42,089 nt of DNA, from the NCBI GenBank assembly GCA_036271375.1, contig DATBAT010000249.1, forward strand, positions 1 through 42,089, given 5' to 3'. Position 1 is the first letter of the stretch, and each line of letters begins with the position of its first letter. The notes beneath the pieces are model-generated. The model was not told the origin of the DNA. It was given only the letters and a program-made list of their open reading frames with translations, and did not search any database. The position numbers and the translations under genes are program-made. This document shows, piece after piece, positions 33,137-40,178 of this stretch. The stretch comes from DATBAT01 sp036271375 (GTDB lineage: Bacteria; Acidobacteriota; Terriglobia; Terriglobales; Acidobacteriaceae).

Positions 33137-33589
33137 TCACTTGCCATACTTCTCCACCAGCCCCGGCCAATTCTGGTCGGCCTTCTTCAAAGAACCCTGC
33201 GTGTCTTTATTGAAACTGTCTTTTACATCCAGGTCGTACTGCATGAGCAGCCGCCCATTGACGATCTGCGATGCCTCGACCTTGACGGGAGCGCGTGAAC
33301 CATGACTAACGCCGTAGGCGCAGTAGCCACCGAATTGGGGTTCGTATTTCGCCGGCTCCTTGTCGAAGGCGGCCTTGTGTTCCGAAGAAGCGAAGTAATA
33401 CTTCGCGCCGTGATACTGCGATTGGAATTGCGCATAACCCTTCACTGGGCGGCCATCGCTGAAAAAAGCCACCGGGTCATATCCCTGGATACCGACACCA
33501 TCGCGGTCGACGTTCAGAAGGTCTTTTGCGGATGCCACCGCAGACAAAACAACAAACATCGCGAATGTAGTTAATAGTTTCTTCTTCAC
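33137..33589 (-). CDS. Secreted YHS-domain protein
   Basis: A 150-residue protein starting at GTG 33589 (SD GAGGA 3 nt upstream; a longer frame has no SD). The signal peptide is KKKLLTTFAMFVVLSAVASA. The YHS-type domain has GVGIQGYDPVAFFSDGRPVKG, KYYFASSEHKAAFDKEPAKYEPQFGGYCAYG, then a basic tail ending LVEKYGK. This is the family found in many periplasmic YHS proteins thought to bind metals. First gene of the minus-strand operon 33589 to 29709. Confidence 0.82.
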   Translation of the reverse strand: MKKKLLTTFAMFVVLSAVASAKDLLNVDRDGVGIQGYDPVAFFSDGRPVKGYAQFQSQYHGAKYYFASSEHKAAFDKEPAKYEPQFGGYCAYGVSHGSRAPVKVEASQIVNGRLLMQYDLDVKDSFNKDTQGSLKKADQNWPGLVEKYGK

Positions 33590-33725
33590 AAATCCTCTCG
33601 CACCCTGATCTTGAATTTTTGCTGCACTCGTAAGACTCACGAGCCCGGCGGAAGTGACAACAAATATCCTCGCAAACGCAACTGTCACTTTTTACGCCGT
33701 CGAGAATCGGATGTGCAAAGAGCCG

Positions 33726-33731
33726 AAGGAG
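33726..33731 (+). promoter_or_regulatory. SD that sets a GTG start
   Basis: AAGGAG at 33726-33731 lies 5 nt before GTG 33737. The open frame extends 42 codons upstream into the leader of the divergent gene without any other SD, so this site fixes the start of the acyltransferase. Confidence 0.65.
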
Positions 33732-33736
33732 CAATC

Positions 33737-34528
33737 GTGGGCGGATGGATAGGCAGTGTCTTAGGGCAGGCCCGCACCCATTTTCCTTGGCCGCAAACAA
33801 GTAATGTCGCGCAGCGCGGCGCGTACCGCGTTCGACTTGCCGCCTCCGCCTCTGAACGGACGGCTGCCTTCCGCCTCCGGTTTCAGGTATTCAATCTGGA
33901 ATTGAATGAAGGTTTAGAGACCGCCTTCGCGACTGGTCAAGACACGGATGAGTTTGATGACGTCTGCGACCATCTGATTGTCGAACAGGCCGGCAAAGTT
34001 GTTGGCACCTATCGCCTGCAAACCGATGCCATGGCCTCAGCAAACGGCGGCTTTTATAGTGAGCGTGAATTCGACTTCACTCCCTATCGGCGGCTGAATG
34101 GTGGGGTTACAGAGTTGGGGAGAGCTTGCGTTCACCGTGATCACCGTTCCGCCGAAGTGCTATACCTACTGTGGCGGGGGATTGTGCAATACGCGGTCGA
34201 TCACGGGACCCGTTATCTTATCGGTTGCTCTTCGCTGACGTCGCAAGATCCCGCTCACGGTGCCGCAGTTTACAATTCTTTGCAGCGCCACTTGGCGGAA
34301 TCCAAACTGCGTACCTTTCCGAAAGCGCGCTTTGCATTGCCCACGGTGTCACCCGGCGACGCAAGCAATAAGGTGCCCAAGCTCTTGCGGACGTATCTGA
34401 CTATTGGAGCGAAAATCTGCGGACCACCCGCCATCGATCGTGAATTTAAGACGATCGATTTTTTGACTTTGATGGATCTCGAAACTCTTCATCCCCGGCT
34501 TCGTGCGCGATTCCTGAATCGCCAGTGA
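33737..34528 (+). CDS. olsB: GNAT-type N-acyltransferase, OlsB-like (ornithine lipid synthesis)
   Basis: A 263-residue protein. The acyl-homoserine-lactone-synthase-like GNAT fold is shown by RLRFQVFNLELNEGLETA, then DEFDDVCDHLIVEQAGKVVGTYRLQT, REFDFTPYRRLNGGVTELGRACVHRDHR, YLIGCSSLTSQDP and, further on, PKLLRTYLTIGAKICGPPAI. These segments are typical of OlsB/hemolysin-type acyltransferases that transfer a 3-hydroxyacyl chain from ACP to ornithine. The next gene, overlapping by 1 bp, is a PlsC-type O-acyltransferase, matching the OlsB-OlsA pair. The amino acid acceptor is inferred from this context. Start at GTG 33737 behind AAGGAG. Confidence 0.78.
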   Translation: MGGWIGSVLGQARTHFPWPQTSNVAQRGAYRVRLAASASERTAAFRLRFQVFNLELNEGLETAFATGQDTDEFDDVCDHLIVEQAGKVVGTYRLQTDAMASANGGFYSEREFDFTPYRRLNGGVTELGRACVHRDHRSAEVLYLLWRGIVQYAVDHGTRYLIGCSSLTSQDPAHGAAVYNSLQRHLAESKLRTFPKARFALPTVSPGDASNKVPKLLRTYLTIGAKICGPPAIDREFKTIDFLTLMDLETLHPRLRARFLNRQ

Positions 34529-35262
34529 TGCGAACTGCCTTCCGGCTGCTGATATTGCTAGGAACATCCGTTCAGGCCGGGCTGGCATTCTCCGTTCGCC
34601 GCCTTCGCGGCCCGCTCAACATAGCTCAACGCGCTCAGTGGCTTCACCACTGGTGTTCTCTCGTGCTCCGCCGTCTGCGAATCGAAATATCGAGCGAAGG
34701 AATCCTTCCAGGGCGCGGCCTGCTTGCCTCCAACCACCTCAGCTATCTCGACATTCTCGTCTTCAGTGCGATCTCTCCGTGTGTTTTCGTCTCGAAGATC
34801 GAAGTGCGATCGTGGCCGCTCTATGGATGGTTGGCCACCATGGCCGGGACCGTCTACGTGGATCGTGCCCGCTCGGCGGACACCCCACGGGCCAATCAAC
34901 TGATGTCGCAAGCCCTCGCCGAAGGAAACGTTGTCGTGTTATTTCCGGAAGGCACCAGTACGGACGGCACGTCGGTGCTTCGCTTTCACGCTGCGCTGTT
35001 CGAATCGGCAGTGGCCACGCAAGAACTGGTTCACGCGGCGCATATCGGTTATGTCGCGGAGCAAGGTTCGGTCCGAGACGATATCTGCTACTGGGGAACC
35101 ATGACGTTCTTGCCCCACTTAATACGACTCATGACGGTACGGGGAATTCGCGCTGAAGTGAGGTTCGCGGTACAAGGTAAGAAATTTGACGATCGAAAAG
35201 CAGCGGCGAATGCGACGCACGATGTCGTGGAAGCGCTAACCAAGCCAGAAAATAAGAACTAA
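34528..35262 (+). CDS. 1-acylglycerol-3-phosphate acyltransferase-like (PlsC/OlsA)
   Basis: A 244-residue PlsC-type acyltransferase. An N-terminal hydrophobic segment precedes the catalytic motif NHLSYLD (His70, Asp75, the HX4D motif); the glycerophosphate-binding segment IEVRSWPLYGWLATMAGTVYVDR and VLFPEGTSTDG (FPEGT at 139-143) follow. ATG 34528 overlaps the stop of the preceding gene as TGATG, so translation is coupled; there is no SD of its own. In this pairing it most likely acylates lyso-ornithine lipid (OlsA), but a phosphatidic-acid role is possible. Confidence 0.82.
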   Translation: MRTAFRLLILLGTSVQAGLAFSVRRLRGPLNIAQRAQWLHHWCSLVLRRLRIEISSEGILPGRGLLASNHLSYLDILVFSAISPCVFVSKIEVRSWPLYGWLATMAGTVYVDRARSADTPRANQLMSQALAEGNVVVLFPEGTSTDGTSVLRFHAALFESAVATQELVHAAHIGYVAEQGSVRDDICYWGTMTFLPHLIRLMTVRGIRAEVRFAVQGKKFDDRKAAANATHDVVEALTKPENKN

Positions 35263-35307
35263 CAACCCAAAACTAGCAACTAAATTTCCAACTGATCCTG
35301 TGTCGAT

Positions 35308-36000
35308 CTAGTGCCGCAACGCTTGAGGATCCACCCGGAGCAGACGGTCGTCCCCGCGTTGAAGCAGCTCCCCGTGGAGGGTGGTGGGCTCCGCAATGAA
35401 CTCACGCAATGCATCGCGGCCAAGAGCCTTGCCGTCGAGGCCCACGAGCAATAGTTGATCTTTGCCGTCGTTGGTAATGAAGAGTGGCGGAATTCCACCG
35501 CTGAGGCAACGCGACGCGCAATCCCGGTGAACTTTGCCCTGACCGGGATTCATTACTCCCAGATAGCACTTGCTATCGACAATTTCACCTGACAGGGTGA
35601 CCGGCCCCAGGTCGCGAACATCTTCCGGCGAACCCAATGTATTTTCCGTAACGGCAATCGAAGAAGGCACTACCTCCGCCATCGTCCGGCCGTCACGATA
35701 GATCAATTGCCCCTGCAAGCTGATGCGTTGGCCGATTAACCCGCGAACCAGGGAATCCGCCCCATGCTTCCCGGGTGCGACCAGGAGATATCGCGAGTAA
35801 ACATCCTGCCGACCAACTTCTCCGGGACGCCGCACCAGCAGAGTTGGATAGGGAGAAGCCTCGACGATGCCTTCAAACTTTTTAACCTTTCCATACTCGA
35901 AAACGGAACTGGCGAAGGGCATCTGTCCGAAAAGCAATATCAGCGCCACCGCCAATGCGGCGAAGCCAAAGCAGACAATCGACGAAAAGGTGACAACCAC
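35308..36000 (-). CDS. Membrane-anchored protein with Cys/His motif, unknown function
   Basis: A 230-residue protein with one N-terminal hydrophobic segment (VCFGFAALAVALILLFGQ) and an extracytoplasmic remainder. The first half contains a small beta-rich domain (FEGIVEASPYPTLLVRRPG). The second half begins SGEIVDSKCYLGVMNPGQGK and carries Cys145, His158, Cys161 and Cys165 followed by LSGGIPPLF. The Cys-x12-His-x2-Cys-x3-Cys arrangement suggests metal, haem or Fe-S binding or a redox-active cysteine pair. I do not recognise the family name. GTG 36000 is the earliest start in frame and has no SD; no better one is visible. It ends 45 bp from the converging PlsC-like gene. Confidence 0.6.
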   Translation of the reverse strand: MVVTFSSIVCFGFAALAVALILLFGQMPFASSVFEYGKVKKFEGIVEASPYPTLLVRRPGEVGRQDVYSRYLLVAPGKHGADSLVRGLIGQRISLQGQLIYRDGRTMAEVVPSSIAVTENTLGSPEDVRDLGPVTLSGEIVDSKCYLGVMNPGQGKVHRDCASRCLSGGIPPLFITNDGKDQLLLVGLDGKALGRDALREFIAEPTTLHGELLQRGDDRLLRVDPQALRH

Positions 36001-36052
36001 GGGCAGAATCGTGGCCAGACAAGTAGAATCGGGCAGCCAAACTTGGACAGAG

Positions 36053-36086
36053 AAAAAAACCGAGGCCCCCGCTTCCCAAGCCTCGG
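36053..36086 (-). terminator. Intrinsic terminator
   Basis: Read on the minus strand, arms CCGAGGC (36086-36080) and GCCTCGG (36066-36060) form a 7-bp stem with a 13-nt loop, followed by seven T (36059-36053). It lies 8 bp after the stop of the hydrolase remnant and 53 bp before the start of the next gene. Confidence 0.78.
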
Positions 36087-36093
36087 GAATCAG

Positions 36094-36336
36094 TCAGCCG
36101 TAGCGATACTGGTGCCACGCAACTGGCTCCGGTGCCCTCTCGCGGATGGGCATCGGTTCAGTAAGTTTGTCGATTGGCGCCAGCTTACGACCGAGAAAAT
36201 CTCGCACGGCAATCGCGATGTCCGGGTACTGTGTCTCCAGAGCAAAGTGGCCCGTGTCGAAGAAATGAATTTCGGCGGTCGGATTGTCTCGCTTGAATGC
36301 TTCCGCGCCCGGGGGTAGAAAGAACGGGTCGCTCAA
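36094..36336 (-). pseudogene. Alpha/beta-hydrolase, C-terminal remnant
   Basis: About 80 codons matching the end of an alpha/beta-hydrolase: SDPFFLPPGAEAFKRDNP, the Asp of the catalytic triad probably being the one in SDPFF, and FFDTGHFALET with the catalytic His. The N-terminal 200 or so residues with the nucleophile elbow are absent; upstream sequence (36337-36460) has no homologous frame. Its original terminator (36053-36086) is still in place. It is most likely a deletion remnant. The tail after the hydrolase part (APEPVAWHQYRYG) is not family sequence. Confidence 0.7.
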
Positions 36337-36460
36337 GGTTGCGGCGTATGCGGCGCGAAATCAGTGACAAAATATTTCTAAATAAATTGTTTGAACTCTC
36401 CCACGCCGCAAACGTGGCAAGGACACGGAATCTTGTGATCTCTGGTTAGCCGACGAGATT

Positions 36461-37138
36461 TCAGCTAGGTGGCCAAAAATATTCGATATGGTCCGCCATG
36501 ATTTGCTGAGAAGTCTTAACGTCGTCGCGAATCAAGCTTTCCAGCAATTTTCTATGTTGCTCAACGTAGGTTCGGAGTTCAGCTTGGTTAGGAATTTTGT
36601 TGCGGGAAAGGCCAAATCCGAATAGCCGGTTACACAGGGATTTTAGAGTCGTCAGCAGAAACTGGTTCCCGGAAACGCTCCAAATTCCCTGGTGAAAAGC
36701 CAAGTCCGCGCGGGAGTATCCGGTAAGCGAGTTCTCCTCTGCGGCGGCCTTCATGCTTTCCAGCGTGCGTGACAGCATGTCGATGTTTTGCGGGGTCAGG
36801 TTTTTCTTCGCCAGCTCGACCGCCAACATTTCCAGAGGCAGACGCACTTGCGTGATCGCCTTGATCTCGTCCTCGGTTAACTGCATCACGAAAGTACCGC
36901 GGCCGGGAATGCGCGTCACAAATCCGCGATGCTCAAGCTGAATCAGCGCTTCGCGAACCGTTCCCTGCCCTACTCCGGATTGCTTGGCGAGCTTTAGTTC
37001 TACCAGGCGCTCTCCGTGAGCAAGCTCACCGGAAAAGATCTTATTTAAGAGGGAGGTCGTTAATTGATCGACGATGCTGAGGGGTTCAAAATTGGAGGAT
37101 TCGAAGCCAGGAGACGAATTTTTGAGCGAATTTTCCAT
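36461..37138 (-). CDS. GntR-family regulator, FCD (FadR-like) subgroup
   Basis: A 225-residue protein. The N-terminal winged helix-turn-helix is typical GntR: IVDQLTTSLLNKIFSGELAHG, QGTVREALIQLEHRGFV and RIPGRGTFV. The C-terminal FCD all-helical effector domain has VRLPLEMLAVELA, DLAFHQGIWSVSGN (Asp/His metal-site residues) and VEQHRKLLESLIRDD, and ends MADHIEYFW. FCD regulators usually respond to small carboxylates or sugar acids. It may control the Gfo/Idh-transporter-hydrolase genes just upstream, which are read in the same direction; this is inferred. A palindromic sequence lies 18 bp before its start. Confidence 0.88.
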   Translation of the reverse strand: MENSLKNSSPGFESSNFEPLSIVDQLTTSLLNKIFSGELAHGERLVELKLAKQSGVGQGTVREALIQLEHRGFVTRIPGRGTFVMQLTEDEIKAITQVRLPLEMLAVELAKKNLTPQNIDMLSRTLESMKAAAEENSLTGYSRADLAFHQGIWSVSGNQFLLTTLKSLCNRLFGFGLSRNKIPNQAELRTYVEQHRKLLESLIRDDVKTSQQIMADHIEYFWPPS

Positions 37139-37155
37139 TGACGGGCGCGGTTATA

Positions 37156-37174
37156 GATAATCGATTACGTTATC
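37156..37174. promoter_or_regulatory. Palindromic sequence, candidate GntR operator
   Basis: The perfect palindrome TAATCGATTA (37158-37167) lies inside a wider, imperfect arrangement GATAA...TTATC (37156-37174). It sits in the 105-bp gap upstream of the regulator, overlapping an AT-rich stretch that could be its promoter. Autoregulation is a guess. Confidence 0.35.
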
Positions 37175-37243
37175 ACATAGGCCTGTGAAATATTCGCTAT
37201 CCACCATGCCTGTAGATTTCCCAACGCATGAACCGAGACTTCT

Positions 37244-38014
37244 CTATCCAATCAGCCCGTTGGGATAGCGTTCGAAAATCTCCGGGTCGAACGCCGGTAT
37301 GATAAGACCCTTCATTTTCCGAACCCGTTCATAATTAGTGAAGGCCTCTTCGAGATTTTCGACGTAGCCCACGGGGACGTTTTCTTCCACATTGCGGAAT
37401 TTGAAGAAGCTGTCGGAATAGATTGCCTTACCTTTCGGCGTATCGATTGCGATCGCCATGCTGCTGCGGTGGTGCACGCCGGTGAAGAAGATATCGATCC
37501 CCGGAAGGATCGTGTCTTCATCTTTCAGCAGTCGCACGCGAGGCCACGCATCCGTGACCAGGTGTTTCAGAATGTCGTCGGGAATCGCCAGTGATCTCAT
37601 CGGGTCGAGCGCGCGATGGGATGGCGCATGAAAATCGGCCCATCCCTTCTGCAACATGCAGATTTGCGCATTGGGAAACAGATCTATATTGGCGGTCGCA
37701 TAGTAGACCAGCGGAGAAATAATCAGAACATCAACCTTCGCCGGATCCACTCCAACCTTGGCAAGTGCGTTAAGCGGCTTCTCTGCTTCGTTCACTTCAA
37801 TTTTCCGCTCGCCCGGCCAGACATGCCAATACGGATCCAGCACCGTGAGGTCCTTGGGCAATCCGCTGTTGATTACGATCGTCTTTCCATTCCCCCGAAC
37901 CACAACCATGGTGAAAATGAAGCGCTCCCAAACATCGAAGCGCTCCATGTAGTAAATGCAGGCGCCAAGCATCTCCTGGCGTCCCACTTGCAGAACCTGA
38001 ACCGAATAAGACAT
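37244..38014 (-). CDS. Metallo-beta-lactamase-fold protein lacking the metal-binding motif
   Basis: A 256-residue protein with the overall layout of N-acyl-homoserine-lactonase-like MBL proteins: an opening strand, GKTIVINSGLP where family members have DTG, a partner helix, then VDVLIISPLVYYATANIDLF where the HxHxDH zinc motif should stand (Ser100, Leu102, Tyr104, Tyr105). Later segments FFTGVHHRSSMAIAIDTPKG and KAIYSDSFFKF align with the usual third-His and Asp regions. The main metal ligands are lost but the fold looks intact and the frame is undamaged. I recall related proteins with ITPLQ-x-YAT-type segments, so it may be a distinct non-canonical subgroup. AGGTGA 5 nt upstream supports ATG 38014. 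Confidence 0.7.
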   Translation of the reverse strand: MSYSVQVLQVGRQEMLGACIYYMERFDVWERFIFTMVVVRGNGKTIVINSGLPKDLTVLDPYWHVWPGERKIEVNEAEKPLNALAKVGVDPAKVDVLIISPLVYYATANIDLFPNAQICMLQKGWADFHAPSHRALDPMRSLAIPDDILKHLVTDAWPRVRLLKDEDTILPGIDIFFTGVHHRSSMAIAIDTPKGKAIYSDSFFKFRNVEENVPVGYVENLEEAFTNYERVRKMKGLIIPAFDPEIFERYPNGLIG

Positions 38015-38047
38015 GCGATCACCTAACCGGAAGAATTTGTCGATCTT

Positions 38048-39019
38048 CTACTGTGGTTCAACGCCAGGCGCTGAAGCCATCGCTGCCAGTTTTTTTGCTT
38101 GCCAGGATTCCTCGAACGTAGCCAAAGCCGTGCCACCGAGAACCAGCATCCCGCCGATCGCCATGGTCAGAGTAACTTTCTCATGCAGGAGAATTGCCGC
38201 CATCAGCACGCCAAAAAAGGGCTGGAGATAATTCGATACCATGATTTGTCCGGCGTCGAGGCGACTCAGTATCTTGAAAAAGATCATCATCGCCACCGCA
38301 AAATAGATCGTTCCCAGAAAAATCAGAGACGCCCATGTCTGCCAGCGGTAATCCACTACGGAATGCAGATGGAAACTTTCCATCGCGACAAAAGGCACCG
38401 ATCCGACGAATCCGAGCACCTGTCCCCAGAACAGCAGTATGGTTGGGCTGGCAATCTCCAGCAGCCGCTTGCTGTAAACCACATAGATTGCGTTACACAG
38501 CGCTCCTGCCAGCAGCAGCGAATTGCCCAACACGTATCCGCCGGCGAGACTCAGGTTTACCCCACGCACATCGGAGATAATCAGCACGCCCACGATCGCT
38601 ATCAAAAGGCTGCCGATTCTTCCGATCGTCATCTTCTCCGCCAGAACAAACACCGCGATCACCGCGGTAAGCACCGGGACGGCCATCGAAATAAGAGCGC
38701 CGTTTGCCGCGAGCGATTTGCCGGTTCCCCAGTTGTAGAGCAGCGTCATGCCCGCCAGCCCGACGAATCCCATGATGAAGTAGTCGAGATAGTCGCGACC
38801 GGTGAGCGGACGCGCATTGCCCCACTGCCGTAAAGGCCTCGTAGCTAACTCGCGGTGGGCAAACGGATAGAGCACTACGACCGAGATCAACATGGTCCAT
38901 GCGTTTAACGTAAACGGACCCATCTGATCTTGCGGATATTTGATCGCAGACCAGCCCACGCCCCAGATGAACTGGTTCATCACCAACAGCAGGAGATCGG
39001 ACTTATGCGCCTTGGCCAT
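38048..39019 (-). CDS. EamA/DMT-superfamily transporter
   Basis: A 323-residue protein with ten predicted membrane segments in two EamA repeats. The first repeat opens LLLLVMNQFIWGVGWSAIKY and includes VPVLTAVIAVFVLAEKMTIG. The second includes FFKILSRLDAGQIMVSNYLQPFFGVLMA with AAILLHEKVTL. These proteins export or import small metabolites (amino acids, nucleosides, sugar derivatives); substrate unknown. It begins 9 bp after the oxidoreductase gene and ends 33 bp before the MBL-like gene, so the three probably form one transcript. Confidence 0.85.
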   Translation of the reverse strand: MAKAHKSDLLLLVMNQFIWGVGWSAIKYPQDQMGPFTLNAWTMLISVVVLYPFAHRELATRPLRQWGNARPLTGRDYLDYFIMGFVGLAGMTLLYNWGTGKSLAANGALISMAVPVLTAVIAVFVLAEKMTIGRIGSLLIAIVGVLIISDVRGVNLSLAGGYVLGNSLLLAGALCNAIYVVYSKRLLEIASPTILLFWGQVLGFVGSVPFVAMESFHLHSVVDYRWQTWASLIFLGTIYFAVAMMIFFKILSRLDAGQIMVSNYLQPFFGVLMAAILLHEKVTLTMAIGGMLVLGGTALATFEESWQAKKLAAMASAPGVEPQ

Positions 39020-39028
39020 GTGTGGGAG

Positions 39029-40120
39029 CTACTCCGCTTTGATCTCGAGCGGAGATATCATCCTTCGCTCCTTCGCCGAGCGATACGCCGCTTCTACCAC
39101 TTGCAGCGTCTTCAGGTGTTCTTTTCCGCTGTTCTCAGCTTCAGTTCCACTCTCAATGGATCTCATCAGGGCTGCCATTGGGCCGGAGAAAGCATCCGGT
39201 ATCCATCTTCCTTCCAATGAAACCGTGTGCCACTTATCTCCACCGAGGCGCTTCGTACAAACTGACAGCTCATCAGCGCGGCCGAGCGGATAGTCATAGT
39301 AGATACCCAGCGAGCCCTTGATACTCCCCTCGGTGCCATCAAAGCGGAACGTCGCCACGAAATCCTTGGTCGGGTTGGTGGAAGCATCCAATAGCATTCC
39401 TGACATCTGCTTCGCGAATTCCAACGTGATTAACGCACGCGTTTCACCTCGCTCTTTCTGTCCCGGCGCCCGCGCAATCGTCGAAAAGATCCCTGTCGGC
39501 TCACCAAACAACATGCGCAACGCATACAGAGGGTGAATCGCGTCAAACATAATTGCCAACCGTTCGGACGATCCCAGCCACGGCCATACCGTCCAATCTT
39601 CGCGATAGTTGATATCGAAGGTGGCCAGCGTCGGCTGGCCAATCCACCCCTCCTCAATCAACTGTCGGCTCGCTCGCATGGCCGGATCCCAACGCATGTT
39701 TTCGTTCACCGCAAGCTTGCGCCCTGCCCTCTCCGCCGCCTGGACTATGCGGGCCGCCGTTGAAAAGGTGTGGTGCAAGGGCTTCTGGCACAGAAGATCT
39801 TTTCCCGCTTGCAGAGCCTGCAAAGCAATTTCTTCCTGGAACACCGGAGGCACCGCAATATCGACGATCTCAACCGAGCGATCATCCAACAATTCCTTCG
39901 GATCGCTGTAGACCTTCCGGATGGAAAACTTCGATGCCAGCTTTTCGGCGCGGTCTACGTCGGGATCGTAAATGCCGACCACGTGGAAGCCGGCTTTCTT
40001 GTAGGCGGGCAAGTGCGCAGCGTCGACAATGCCGCCTGCGCCCACGATTCCGATCCCGAAGTCGGTTTTCTTTCCAAACTCCGGTTTGTGGCGCAAAACT
40101 GGGAGTTGCAACTCTGCCAT
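39029..40120 (-). CDS. Gfo/Idh/MocA-family oxidoreductase
   Basis: A 363-residue protein. The N-terminal Rossmann domain has FGIGIVGAGGIVDAAHLPAY. The strand that normally ends EKP reads DLLCQKPLHH: the catalytic Lys is kept and Glu is replaced by Gln. The C-terminal domain shows NENMRWDPAMRASR, DINYREDWTVWPWLG and the likely catalytic His in IMFDAIHPLYALR. It uses NAD(P) to oxidise or reduce a sugar or inositol-type substrate. SD GAGGG lies 7 nt before ATG 40120. First gene of a set with the transporter and MBL-like gene. Confidence 0.85.
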   Translation of the reverse strand: MAELQLPVLRHKPEFGKKTDFGIGIVGAGGIVDAAHLPAYKKAGFHVVGIYDPDVDRAEKLASKFSIRKVYSDPKELLDDRSVEIVDIAVPPVFQEEIALQALQAGKDLLCQKPLHHTFSTAARIVQAAERAGRKLAVNENMRWDPAMRASRQLIEEGWIGQPTLATFDINYREDWTVWPWLGSSERLAIMFDAIHPLYALRMLFGEPTGIFSTIARAPGQKERGETRALITLEFAKQMSGMLLDASTNPTKDFVATFRFDGTEGSIKGSLGIYYDYPLGRADELSVCTKRLGGDKWHTVSLEGRWIPDAFSGPMAALMRSIESGTEAENSGKEHLKTLQVVEAAYRSAKERRMISPLEIKAE

Positions 40121-40178
40121 GCTGGGCCCTCGTACATCAGAAACTACGTTGTGAACTACTCCAGGTTCAGGTACTCCA

